Assembly (NCBI GenBank): GCA_000231825.2
Contig: JH720326.1
Location: 32,538-96,537 of the forward strand
Source of the DNA: Tetrahymena elliotti 4EA
Lineage: Eukaryota; Ciliophora; Oligohymenophorea; Hymenostomatida; Tetrahymenidae
Reading direction: 5' to 3'
DNA: 64,000 bases
Of this stretch, positions 41,601-53,618 are shown one piece after another. How positions within the stretch are numbered: position 1 is the first letter of the stretch; every line of letters begins with the position of its first letter. The notes under the pieces are model-generated. The model saw only the letters and a program-made list of their open reading frames with translations. It was not told where the DNA came from and made no database searches. Made by a program: the position numbers and the translations under genes.

Positions 41601-44534
41601 TTAGCTAACATACATCTTATTAATTTACAAAATATATAAATTAGTGATTGTTAATTTATTAATAACACAGCAGTAAGTGGAGGAGCGCTTAATATTGAAA
41701 ACAATTTTATTGCTTTTAATATCGCTAATTCAATACTGAAAGATAATGTAGCAAAAGCAAATGGTGGTGCAATTTTTTTTAAAGAAATATATGGCAAAAT
41801 AATAATAGATAAATTAACCATTATCTAAAATAATCAAGCACAAATAGGTGGAGGAATCAGAATTAAAAATTCATTAGAAAATAAGTAAGTGGATAAGTTA
41901 CTTAATTAGATTTAATAATTAAACATAAAAAATAATAAAGCAGATTTGTTTGGGTAAAATTATAATCTAGGATATTCTACAATTTAAGTTGTTTCTATTA
42001 CTTCAGTAGATAATAGTAGTTAGCAAATAAAATACTACTTTGACTTGAACTAAAACGTAGATTAATACTATGGATAACTTAATATAATAAACTTAAAAAG
42101 TGGGGATTAGTTAAAAATAGAATTAGGTATTAAAGATGAAGAAAATAATTTTCTTTTTTTTGTAACTGAAAAATTTTTAAATAACTAATATGAACTAGAA
42201 ATCGAAAACGAGCTATCTTAAATTAGATTTTCTTTATAATAAATAGATCCTCAATAGGTTTAATTAGAAGGACAAAGTATTATCAGATCAGAATCATTCG
42301 ATACATAAAAAAATACTTTTGTTTTTAGTTCAGTTAAAATTACAGGTTAACCTCTAAGCGTTGGATATTTATAGTTAAATTACAAAATAAATGAACATCA
42401 ACAAAAGCCCATTTTAGTATTTATTTAATTTCGAAATTGCAAATTAGGAGAAGAATATAAGTACTTAATTTATAACATCTACAGTTGTTAAGAATGCTAA
42501 CCTGGCTCTTACTCCCTGTAAAAATATTAATTTTATAATACAACTTATATTGAAAGTAGAAAGATAGAGCCGAGCTGTAAATAATGCCCAACAAATACTG
42601 ATTATTGTCAAGGAAGCACTATTATGGTATAGTAAGGATTTTGGAGAAAAGGCTAAGATTCTGATAAAATAATAAGCTGTGAAAATAATCCTCTTAACTG
42701 TTAAGAATAAGAAAAAAATTCAATTAATGGATGCATTAGGGGACATGTTGGTCCACTTTGTGAAGAATGTGATATTTTTGGTAGTATTTGGAAGGATAGA
42801 TATTCTAAAAATTTACTTTCCACATATTAATGCTCCTAATGTGCATCACTTGGTATTTAAATTATTTACATACTAGCTCTAATTATTTTTATTGTTGCAT
42901 ATGGTTTGATTAGTACAATTATTTTTATGAATAGCTTCTTTTATACTTAAACTTGCTATTATCTAAGGTAAATCTAAATGTTACCTATTTCTAAAAGTTC
43001 TTGTAAGGATTACAGTAGCTTTTATCTGAAGATACTTGTGAATTATTTACAAATAATGCAATACTTGATGAAGTTTAAGATAAATAATTTTTAGGAACAA
43101 GTTTCTTTATCTTTTGATATACTTCAAAGCCCTCAGTTTTAGTTTTAAAATTTATTAGACTGCTTAATAAATCGTTAAGTTAGTAACAGATTAGATAGAA
43201 TAAAAGTAAATCATTTAATTTAAGCGTTTAATCCAATATTCTTTTCAATAATTATTGGTTTCATATTTTTAATCTTTAATAAATTAAAAATATTTTAAGT
43301 TAAAAAATATCATATTTATACAATGATAAGTGTTATATTTACCTACTTTATGCCTAGTTCTTTAGCTTATTTTGTTAATTCTTTTTAGTGTAGATAAATT
43401 GGTGATAACTTCTAATTAATGTTAGATGTAAATATTGAATGCACAGACTCTAATTATCAAAAATTTAACATACCCTTTTCAAACTCAATAATTTTGATTT
43501 ACACCTTTATTCCTGTTTTCATATTCTCTAAATTGAAGAAACATAGGTCTAATCTAAACTATTGCAAAGTTAAATACACTTATGGCTATTATTATTCTGA
43601 ATTTAAACCTCAATATTATTATTGGGATGTGCTGAGAATTTATTTTAAAGTTTTCATTCTTAACTTAACAATTAATTTTAGTGAATTGGAAAAAATTTTT
43701 GCATTCGCTATTATAGGAATGTATATAAATCTGTTATTAATTTTTAAACCAATTCTAAGTTTGAATCTCTTAAAAACTGAGATCTTAGTGAACTTACTGG
43801 TATTTATAAGTACTTTACTCTTTTATTTAAACAGTTATTATTAATCAAGAGAATTTAGTATCCTAATTTACATTCTCTACATTTCATGCTCCTTCATATT
43901 AATGGGATTGATAATTAGAGAAAAAATATCATCAAAATTTACAATATTTGGTCGAATATTGAGATCAATATTAAAATTCATTTTACCTAAAAGCCAATAT
44001 GATAAATTTAAGAAAATGAATCATACATCTATTCTAACATATAAAAGATGGAAGTTTATTAGATCCTAATTGCGTCTCATAATACTAAGTAACGCATCTT
44101 TAGTTATTAAATTACCTATTAATCGCTCTAAAACCAATACCTAAGGTATTTAATTAGACAAAATATAAACTTAAACTCATTTATTGCAGACAAACTTTTA
44201 GCAAAAAGAGAAAAGCATAAATACAAATTAAAATTTATATTCTCAATCATTTTCTAGCTTTTTAATAAAATAAAAATATAATTCGTAGATAAGAGATAGT
44301 GAAGAGAATAATTCATAATTTTTATTCAGCAATAAAAAGTCTTTATCTAGTCATAAATAATTTAGTTCTAATTTTATGAAAGATATTCGAAATAAAAGAG
44401 AATCTACTAATATTTTCATCAATTATTCATAGAATTATTTAACAGAGAAACCTAATTCAATGCTTAAAATCAGAAATCACAATTTTTAATAATAAAATAG
44501 TATTTTTATAAATAATTAAAATTAAACAAGTTGA
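35637..44534 (+). CDS. Giant membrane protein C: intron-free paralogue of A and B, 2,965 aa
   Basis: One uninterrupted frame from ATG 35637-35639 to TGA 44532-44534 (8,898 nt); every TGA in the interval was checked and none is in frame before the stop. Signal peptide MNTFFFNYLIIFLVSIYLSI, then Cys-rich head (CGFGCYNCNQNNDCIDC), propeller-like region with LLLWDIV and IFIWDIS, beta-helix region (SGGALNI, NGGAIFF, GGGIRI; about residues 2,000-2,100), Cys-rich module (CKQCPTNTDYCQGS, QGFWRKG, GHVGPLCEECD), several TM segments (about 2,405-2,780) with QTCYYLRQ and YGYYYSEFKP, and a Gln/Ser/Asn-rich tail. The order matches A and B throughout, but both introns of A and B are absent. A 22-kb-scale tandem array with A and B on the same strand implies local duplication. 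Function unknown; surface receptor or adhesion role is inference. Confidence 0.88.
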
Positions 44535-44574
44535 TAATAAGGATTCCATTTCAATATTTATACAATTCATAATG

Positions 44575-44800
44575 AGGATAATAATTCATAATTTTTAATC
44601 AGCAGCAAATTATCTTAGTAATTATTATTTGAGTTAAAGGAAAGATAAGGAAAATAAAAAGTAAATCTATTTTCATCTAATATTCATTGAATTATTTAAC
44701 AGAGAAACCTAATTAAAGCTTAAAATCAGAAATCTAAATCTTTAATCAAATAGTATTTTTAAGAGAAAATTAAAATTAAATAAGCTGATGCAAGAAAGCA
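44575..44800 (+). repeat. Partial tandem duplicate of gene C's C-terminal coding tail
   Basis: DNA just after the stop of gene C repeats the stretch that encodes its last ~75 residues (about 44,301-44,530). The offset is about 257 bases in the best-conserved part: a 24-base identical block at 44,434 recurs at 44,691. Further shared blocks include AATTCATAATTTTTA and CTTAAAATCAGAAATC. The copy has indels and an in-frame TGA at 44688-44690, and lies downstream of the stop, so it is not expected to be translated. Confidence 0.75.
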
Positions 44801-45377
44801 TAAAACTCCCTTTACTTTACAGTAAAAATATCAAAATGTTGCCCATCAAATTTTTTCAAGGGTAAAAATTTTAATGGTTATCTTATGACGTAAATTACAT
44901 GTTTCATTTTTATTATCATCTTTATCTCTATTTTTTTAAAATTCAAATTCTAAAATTATTTGAAATTAAAATAATTTTTAAATTTTCTTAAATTTAATTT
45001 TAAACAAAATATTTCTACAAAAAAAAATAAAAGAGAACTATTTTTTTAAGATAACTGCTTATGTAAAATTATCTTCTCCCTGTTTCTCTTTTTTCCATGA
45101 TTTATTTTCTAAAAGTGTCAGTTTGTTATGAAATAATTGTAATCCTGATAATTGTCAATTTAAAAAATTATTAAGATCATATAAGTAAGATATTTTCTAA
45201 TCATTACTGGAAATATGATATAATTCAACTATCACAGCAAATATAATTTTTAGGATCAATATAAATTAATAATGTCAGTAAAATCAGTAAATATGTTTAA
45301 TAATAATTTTTATTATCTCTAATTTTCTTTAATTATTTATGCCAATTGAATTTTTGTTTATGTTATACCTTCGTTGA
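44801..45377. other. Intergenic region, possible 5' exon of next gene
   Basis: AT-rich. A plus-strand frame from an ATG at about 45,060 stays open for about 140 codons with hydrophobic stretches, but it does not join clearly to the next coding region. Recorded as unresolved. Confidence 0.35.
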
Positions 45378-47360
45378 TTTTATTTATGTAATTTAAGTAA
45401 TATTATCACAAAACTAGTTGTTTTCTTAAAAATTAAGAATAAATCAGGATATTACAATAATAAAGTGAGTAAAAGAACAAAAATAAACAAATAATGTAAG
45501 CAGTTTATTAAAAGAGTCTTGTTTAATAAAAGACAATATTTTAAACGCTTAAATATCTAGCAGCTAATAAATTCATTTTAAAACAGGAATATAGTTAATC
45601 AGAAAAATTCTGATTTTTTAGATATAAAAAAAGAAGTAGAATCATTAGAAAGCATTTCTATTATCTATGAAAAGCTGGCTAATAAAGGTTATGTAAAATA
45701 GCTAAGCGATTTTTTAGATCATATGATACAAGAAGAGCTCAATTTCACTTAATCTGGTAAATTAATTTATGGTATTTACATCTTCCTATTCAACTAATGC
45801 TGTTTTAAAAATTATTTTAAAAAAGAGCTTTAAAAAATAATGTAAACTCTACCTAACAAGAAGAACTTAAATTTCAATGAATAGCTTCAAATAAATTGTA
45901 GTATTTTCAAAAGCTGTTTCTTTTAAATAATAAATATTTTAGGTATATTTTTATTTACAGTTTAAGTGGTTTAGGATTAGAATTCATTTATTTTTTATAC
46001 AATATATTATTCATTTAAAAAATGGTAGAACTTAATTATAATTAATTACTCTAACTAAAATAGTTCAAAGATCTTGGTAGAAATAATATGGAAACTTACA
46101 ATAAATGAGTGTAAATAGCTTTTTTTAATATATAAAGATTATGTTAAATGTATTTATGGTATAGGTTCCAAGTTTTCAGCAAATTTAAGATAACATTCAA
46201 AATACTAATATACTTAATAGTTTAGCATACTAAGATTAATAGATATTATCAAGTGAAAAAATTAATACATAAGAACAAAAAATGAATTAAGATGATTAAA
46301 AATTAGATTAATACTAAATATATAAAATATCTAATATATCATAGCTATATAAAAATGATTAGCTAGAATAAATTATCTCAGTTGGAGCACTCTCTTCAGA
46401 AGAAAGTGTTTATTAGGTTAGTTAATAAAAAATATAGTTAGATCATGCAAAGGAATCAGTAAAATATTTGCTCAAGAATAATAATTTTATGTTAATTCAT
46501 TAAAAATTCAAGCTTTAAAATACTCCAAATACTACTAACACTACGATCTTAGAAAATAGATCTGAGTAATTAACTCAATTATATTTAAACTTTCTCAAAT
46601 TTTATTTTAAAAGAAAACACCAATTTTATCAAAAATAGATGTAAAGACAGGAGAAGAACTAAATCCAGTATAAACCCGAAAGATTATATTAAATAGTTGG
46701 CAGCAAAATCAGACTAGAAGTTGTAGCTTTTGCTAACTATGAATGAACATGATAAATCTCAAATGTTCAAGAAGTATATCATTCAATTTAATATTTTATT
46801 ATCAGACATAAAAAACAATTTAATTTAACTACAAAACTTTATTTATATTTATAATTTATGTTTAATAAAAGAGCATTAGAAAAGCAAAAATAGAGTTATA
46901 TTCTTAGTCCTAATTAGTAATAAACAGTGAGAAACAGTGTAATGAGATCATCGTTTTTTAACCCCAATCAATCAGTTAATAAAAAAGAAGATCTTTTTGT
47001 TATAAATTTAGTAATTTATTATTTGAAACGTTATTAATTAATTAATATTTTTTTAAGAGTGAATTGGCTTAAAACAATTCAAAGCTTAAGCAATCATTTA
47101 GTATAAGTGAAAGAAAAAATAATACCAGTTCAATTAAATATACACCCTCTCCATGCGATTATGATCTAAAAAAATCTGATAAACTTACAAGACCAAGTTC
47201 ACCAACTTAAATATTTTCTAAGTCACCTAGAGAGTCATGGATTGATTTATAAACAAAAAAAGAGGCAATTTACAGCTAAGTTTAACTTCAAAGAAATATT
47301 GAATTAAAAAAATCTAATCTTTCTATTAAAAAAGTTTCTTAAAATTAATTTCTAAAATGA
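45378..47360 (+). CDS. Unrecognised multi-exon gene
   Basis: Coding character is clear in several blocks but the function is not. Block 1 (about 45,590-45,760): NSDFLDIKKEVESLE, YEKLANKGYVKQLSDFLDHM. Block 2 (about 46,240-46,560): Gln-rich, with SVGALSSEESVYQVSQQK and KESVKYLLKNNNF. Block 3 (from about 46,610): PILSKIDVKTGEELNP. It joins across a 29-base GT...AG gap (GTATAAACC...AAATAG) in frame to LAAKSDQKLQLLLTMNEHDK, then by another inferred intron to KALEKQKQSYILSPNQQQ, and finally to a Ser-rich tail (KYTPSPCDYDLKKSDK, RPSSPTQIFSKSPRES) ending at TGA 47358-47360. The start is not located; the frame is open from 45378. An alternative start at ATG 46858-46860 would make the 3' part a separate small gene. 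Confidence 0.5.
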
Positions 47361-48241
47361 ATTTGTAATTTTGATAATATTTTATTTTTCCTATCCAAAA
47401 CATATATTGCTCATGAAATTCTTTTTATTCAAAATTAAAATAATTTATTTTTTTTAAAATGTATTGATATTTAATCAAAATATTTCAAAACTATCTTGCA
47501 ATTCAAATTTTGAGTGTAATGTAGATATACAATGAAGTGTAATTTAAAATAAATATTTAGGGTGAAAATGGAAAACTAAAACAAATAGTTTTAAATCAGC
47601 CAATAATTGCTTTCAATAATTTTATTTCAAATAAAAATGAATGATTAAAATAAAATGATAGACCAAAATATTTGATAATAATAGCATAAATCAATGGCTG
47701 ATTTTGAAACAGGCAGTATTTATATTGTAAAATTTCTAAAAATTAATGAAAAATATTATTTAATGGATTTGCATGCATTGATAAACAATTTATAAATTGA
47801 TATAAAATTTAAGAAAAATAAGAGATGAATGAAGTTTATAAGTATTTATTATTTGGCTTTTTGATTATCTTTTTATTGAAAGATTACCATCATTCAAAGT
47901 TTATAACCTTGCATTTATCATAAGAGATTTCAATTGAGTAACACACAGAAAAAAAAACAAAACAATTACTTTTTTAATAAATCATTAATTCCAAAAGTTA
48001 ATTTAGATACAATCAGATAAAGGATCAACCAAATATAGGTTTCTTCCATATAAGTAAGGTAATTGAGTAGATAGATATAGAGCTGAATAGTAAGTAATAT
48101 CAATAAAGAAAAGGTATGAATTTAATATAGGCATTTAAAGATTTTTTTTTCAGTTAAGGTATTCATTTTTTTTCTGTTGATATTATAATAAAAAGGAATA
48201 TAAATTTAAGAAAGTAAAAATTTGGAGTTATATTTGTTAAA
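47361..48241. other. Intergenic region upstream of kinesin
   Basis: About 880 bases, AT-rich, no coding sequence recognised. Presumed kinesin promoter and 5' UTR. Confidence 0.5.
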
Positions 48242-51082
48242 ATGACAACAAGGATTAAAGTAGGAATACGTGTGAGACCTTTTCTTGATTCTGAAAAAGA
48301 AAAAGGTTATACAAATTCAAGGGTTTAAATAGATGATCAAACAAAAGAAATAATGATTGCAGAAGATGGAAGGAGAGAGAGAAAGACTTTCAAATTCGAT
48401 TATGTTTTTAGTCCAAACGATAATTAGTTATAAGTTTATGAATAGGCTAATGTTGATTATCTCTTGAATAAAGTTGTTGAAGGTTATCACTGTACAATAT
48501 TTGCATATGGTTAAACAGGATCAGGAAAAACACACACTATGGAGGGTTATGAATACGAATTAGCTCCTCCTAAAGAAGGTAATAAAGAAGGAGGGAACAG
48601 TGCACCAAAGCCAAGACCTAGGCAGCATTAAAACCCTGAGCGCTTTGGTATTATTCCTAGAGCAGTAAGTTCCTTATTTGAAAAATTGAAAGCAAAAGAA
48701 GGAGGAGAATTTAATGTTACATGCTCTTTTTTGCAAATTTATAATGAGAAAATATATGATCTGTTAAACCCAAATTCAATAAAGTAAAATGGTGCTGATG
48801 GAACTCCTGTTTTAAGTTAGGGATTACGCTTGCGTTGGAATTAGAGGGAATAATTTTAAGTTGAAAATTTATTTGTTTTTGACTGCAAGAGTGCAGAAGA
48901 AGTCATGAATTTTTTCCATTATGGTATAAGAAATCGTGTTACTGCTTCTCATAAGTTAAACATGGCCTCAAGTCGTTCACATACAATATTAACGTTAAAA
49001 GTAGAATCAATAGATTTAAGTACACAATCAAGTTCTTTTAGTAAATTAGAATTAGTAGATTTAGCAGGTAGTGAAAGAATAGGCTAAACAGGCACAGAAG
49101 GAAAGTTAGCCAAAGAAAGTATTGATATCAATAAAAGTTTATTCATTTTAAGATAGGTTATTACTACTTTAAGTGATATCCATCGCACTACTAAGAAGGA
49201 AAGAGACTAGTATTAGCACATACCTTATAGAGAGAGTAAATTAACTTCTCTACTCAAGCAATCAATAGGTGGAAATAGTTATTGCCTTATGCTGGCTTGT
49301 ATAAATCCATGTGATTCTTTTATAGATGAGAATATTTCAACTCTAAACTATGCCTCAAAGGCAACATATATTAAAAATGAACCAATAAGAAATGATGACC
49401 CTAAAAATAAGGTTATTAGAGATCTTAAGTAAGAAAATAACAGATTGAGATTTGAGCTTGACAAAGCAAATTAGCATATTTAATTTGTCACTAATTTAAA
49501 TAACAATGGAAATAATTTTTCTTCAAATCATCCTCCAAAATGTTGTTTACCAACCTGCTAGTATGGAGTAGGAGCCTAACCATCCAGTGAATTAACTCCT
49601 TCTTAAAAGGCAAGGATGAGTATTGCAATAGCTAATTAAGAGTGAATCGAGGGCTAAGGCTCTGATACATCCTTAACCAACTAAAATAATATTCCCAATA
49701 ACAATGTTAACGGAAACAATCCTGCAAGTTTAAATAATATTAGTAAGTTAGATAGTTCTCAATCTACAGTAAGAGAATCTTCAACAAATTTTTCTAATCT
49801 AAACTAGGCTATATCCTCAAATGGAGTAACTCCTAATCAAAATGCTATAGCATAATTATAACATCACTCATTTATATAACAATAGCAACTTCTACAAAGA
49901 ATTAATACTCTCCAACTTTAAAATCAACAATTATAAAATCAAAATTTAATTAGAATTTAGGGTAATGGAGATTATGATCACTTTAGTGATAGATTAATTG
50001 AAAGTATTGCAATGGTTAGAGATCTCTTAGTAAATAATAAAGAGCTAAGAGAAACCACAGATTAGGCTATTAAAAAGAGTGAAATATGTGAGAAAGAATT
50101 GTTCCACTTACAACGCGAAAATTAAGATCTCCGTGATCGTATCTAACATCTTAAAAATGGAGGTTAATTAGAAGATTTCAATTCAACATTTTCATATGGA
50201 AATGGATTAAATGATGATGAAAATTCTAATCCTTTTGTGAACTAACCTCTATCTCCCTCAATTAACTGGAAGAATATGTCCAAAAAAGATCTTATCTAAG
50301 AAGTTTTAGCTCTTAGAAGAGATAAAAAAATTCTTGAGAGAAGAATTCTAGGAAACGAAATAGATCGTTCAACCATAGCTAGCACTTCTCAATCAAATTC
50401 AATAACAAATCCCCCATAAAATTTAATTCGTATATAAAATAAAAGAATATCAAATAACAATTCTCCTATTAAATAACATTATAGTTCAGTAGGTAATTCT
50501 TAACAAACACCTCTGAGTCTTAGCAGAAAAGTGAGCTAAAATAATAGCAATAGTAATAATGGTGCTGCTTAAAACAACAATAATAATAGCAATAGTAATC
50601 CAAATAATACTCCATTTCAAGGAGACTCATTACCCACTAATTTTGGAAGATATACATTTTATTAAAATATTTCAAATAATAATAGTAATTCATTTAACAA
50701 TAATTCTTCTAACAATAACAGCATTAACTTCTTTTCAGATGATAATTAAACAGCTCATAAATAAAATCCAAATCACAGCCTTTCTGCAAATATTTCTCCA
50801 TAAAATCTATTGTAATCATTTAGACACACAAATTTATTACCCAGACCTTTAATGTCTAATGTATCGCCAAATAAAAGATAAAACCCCTAATACTAATAAG
50901 GGCAAATAGATGATTTCAATAATCAAAGACAAAATTATAACATCAATACTAATCATTTAACAAATCGCTCAAACAGTATAAAATAAAGTTAATAATATGG
51001 TGCAATACCTAACCAATAATAGCATCATTCATTTTCATAATCTAGATCTTATAATCCTAACAATGCTTCATTTTAACATTGA
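48242..51082 (+). CDS. KIF12-like (kinesin-16) motor protein with in-frame TGA
   Basis: N-terminal kinesin motor on ATG 48242-48244 (MTTRIKVGIRVRPF). P-loop AYGQTGSGKTHTM (about residues 85-98), switch I NMASSRSHT, switch II LVDLAGSER and the YRESKLTSLL element are intact. An acidic/Pro insert follows the P-loop. The sequence LRLRWNQREQFQVENLFVF before switch I, the neck-proximal IRDLKQENNRLRFEL and the later SIAMVRDLLVNNKELRE coiled coil are features I associate with the KIF12/kinesin-16 family. The tail is Gln/Asn-rich. The frame runs to TGA 51080-51082 (947 codons), but contains a TGA at 49643-49645, after about 467 codons, between the motor and the conserved coiled coil. A 39-base in-frame GT...AG segment (49620-49658) would remove it if spliced, but it is less AT-rich than other introns here. 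Confidence 0.87.
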
Positions 51083-51479
51083 AAATAGCAAATACAATAA
51101 AATAAATCAAACAATTTGGTAAACTAATAATCCAAAAATATTTTAATCAAGATACAATTACTGAATTTTGGATTTTATAAAAAAATTATTTATTTTTGAA
51201 AATGAATATTTTTAAAAATATCAGTAGTTTAATTTTTTATACATGTACACTCAACTCAATTCAACTAAATACTTTTCTAGATTAAATAAAAAATCTGTTT
51301 TTATTAATAATTTCCATTCAAAAAATATTTCAAACTTTTATGTTCCATGTTCAATTTAGATTTACCCAAGATAATTTGACACAAAAAAGTTTTTAGAAAT
51401 ATAATTATTAAATTAAAATATGTAATAATAATAACAAATACAATTTTTTGAATTAGTTTTAAAATGGATTTAACTTTTT
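51083..51479. other. Convergent intergenic spacer
   Basis: About 400 bases between the stops of the kinesin (plus) and the LRR-type gene (minus); holds both 3' ends. No hairpin or other signal recognised. Confidence 0.5.
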
Positions 51480-53201
51480 TCATACAACTGAATAATCAAA
51501 AATTACTAATCTTTTAGGTTTAATTTTTATTAAATTTATAATATTTTCTAAATTTTTATCATAATCAATATCGTAATTTAAAAGTTCAAAATACAGGTTG
51601 AGTAAAGTTAACTTTTGTAATTATTTCAGCTAATTTACAAACAGCTTTATCAAATATTTTTCAGCTTTAAAATCAAACTTTATATCCAGGAATAGGCCTT
51701 TAAGTGATTGAAGACAATAGATTTATTTGTATAATTATACAAATTCATCTTAGCTCAGCTTAATACAACCTAAATTTAGTTCTAAAGTGAGAATTTTACT
51801 CAAGTTTTAAAGGTTAGAAAAAAAATAGAAAAACAAGTTTTATTAGTGATTTTTGCATTCTTCAAAATGTAAGCTTATGTTTTATAGGCTAAATAAATAC
51901 TTAAAAGCTTCACTTAAACTCTCCAACATTTTAGAATTAATCTCAGCCTTATAAAAGATAATATCTAATTTTTATATTTATTTAAATTTTGAAATTGATT
52001 AGGTAAAATATTCAAATGCACCTGCTTATTAAAGATAAATTCCATATAAACGTATATTGAATTGTATTATTAGCTCAAGTTATTCAAAACATTTATAAAA
52101 TTGTATAAAATGTTTATTTATTGTATTACTATTAACTAAGTCATTCTATTTTTGAATATTCTAAATTTTTTTATTACTATTTTCAAATATTTCTATTTAT
52201 AATCTTAGAATGGTTAATTTAGTCATTTTATTAATTGAATCAGATATATCTCCTAAAATTTTACTACATGCTTTTTCATTTCCGTTTATTGATAAGCAAA
52301 ATTTAGTTAAATTGACCAACCTTTTAAATGAATTATTTAAATGATTTACTCCTAAAAATGAGATTTGATTTTTCTAACCAAAGTTTATTCTAAGTTTAAT
52401 CAGATTTATCAAATTCTATAGACCCTTAGATATTCCTTCACAACCATAATCACCAACATTTGCTTTATTAAATTTTAAATAAAGCTTTTTCAGTTTTATT
52501 AGAGAGTTTAAGCAAATACCAAAACAGTAAATAGCATCAAAAGAAATATCATTTTCAAAAAAGTTAATATTAAGACTTTCTAAATTTTAAAGTTTAGAAA
52601 TACCAGTAGAGAGGCTCTTAAGAGCAGAGCTACTTAAATTATTCTATGGAAAACTTAAGTAAAGCCTTTATAATTATGTTAGATTTTGAATTTCCTTTCC
52701 AAGTTAATTAGAGTGAGACCAATTAGATGTCTTTCTTATGAAAAATCTGAGCGATTTTAAGTGCTGAATGTTTTTGAAAGATTCTAAAATTTTAGAGTAT
52801 ATTTCATCATTAAATTGTTTAATATTTAAAAGATAAAGATTGAAAGATTCTAATTTATGCAATTTTTTTAACCCTTCAATAACTCCAATTATGAAATTGC
52901 TACTAATTTAATCACCCGCAGCTATTTGTAAATGATTTAAATTCACCAAATGATGAATAGAATTTCCAAATTTTGTTTCATCTTCTTCATTTATTTCACT
53001 AAAGCCTTCAACATGAATCTAATAATTTTAAATCTATTGAAAATTCTAAATTTCTAAAGAGGCTATATCAGCGTATTTAGAAGATAAAAACTTTTAAAAA
53101 AATAATTTTAAATGAGTGATCGAAGAGTTTTAGCTTTTATTCAGATATTTCTTGAACTCATTTTCGTGTAAAGATTCACTAACATAAATTGTTTTATTCA
53201 T
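51480..53201 (-). CDS. Leucine-rich-repeat-type protein, 573 aa
   Basis: Single exon, ATG 53199-53201 to TGA 51480-51482, 574 codons. After about 60 residues the protein consists of irregular leucine-rich repeats 25-35 residues long with a recurrent 'LxxLxxLxLxF/I' core: LVNLNHLQIAAGDQ, LHKLESFNLYLLN, IQHLKSLRFFIRK, LTQLQRLYLSF, LQNLESLNINFFEN, LIKLKKLYLKF, LINLIKLRINFGQ, LVNLTKFCLSI and further weaker units to the end. Such ribonuclease-inhibitor-like solenoids bind other proteins. Tetrahymena and Paramecium carry many similar genes, some with a kinase domain; none is present here. No signal peptide or membrane segment. Partner and role cannot be inferred. Confidence 0.85.
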
Positions 53202-53618
53202 TTTATCTCTTTAATTGCAATATTTAATAATAATTCTAAAAAGATTTGTGGTATTTTTAAAAAAATTTTCAACTCTTATCAACTATTATAATTCCTAAAT
53301 GCAATAAACGTATTCTTTGTAAGCTTTTTTTAAAAATTTTTAATCAAAATGAAAAGCTTTAGAGTAAAAATAAAATCCATTTTTTTAAATATTTTTTTCT
53401 TTTTTGATACATTTTTTAATGGAAATTAATTTTATTAAAAAAAATAGAAAAAAGTGTATTTATAATGAAAAGCAAACAAGAATTATTTGAATAACTTTGA
53501 TCGTTTTTTAATGTTGAATAGAGTAATTAAAGGAGTTAAAGGTATTATTTAGTCTTTTAGCTAAAACTTCAGCGAAGTAATAACATATAGAGGTAAATTA
53601 ATATAAAAACATATAAAA
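53202..53618. other. Divergent promoter region
   Basis: About 420 bases between the starts of the LRR gene (minus) and a multi-pass membrane gene (plus). A short frame at ATG 53,465 ends quickly at TGA. Presumed shared promoter region; no element identified. Confidence 0.5.

Noticed and set aside
44535..44888. Extension of gene C to later TGA codons near 44,690 or 44,888
   Set aside because: Frame count shows an in-frame TGA at 44532-44534; the later stretch is a degenerate duplicate of the tail.
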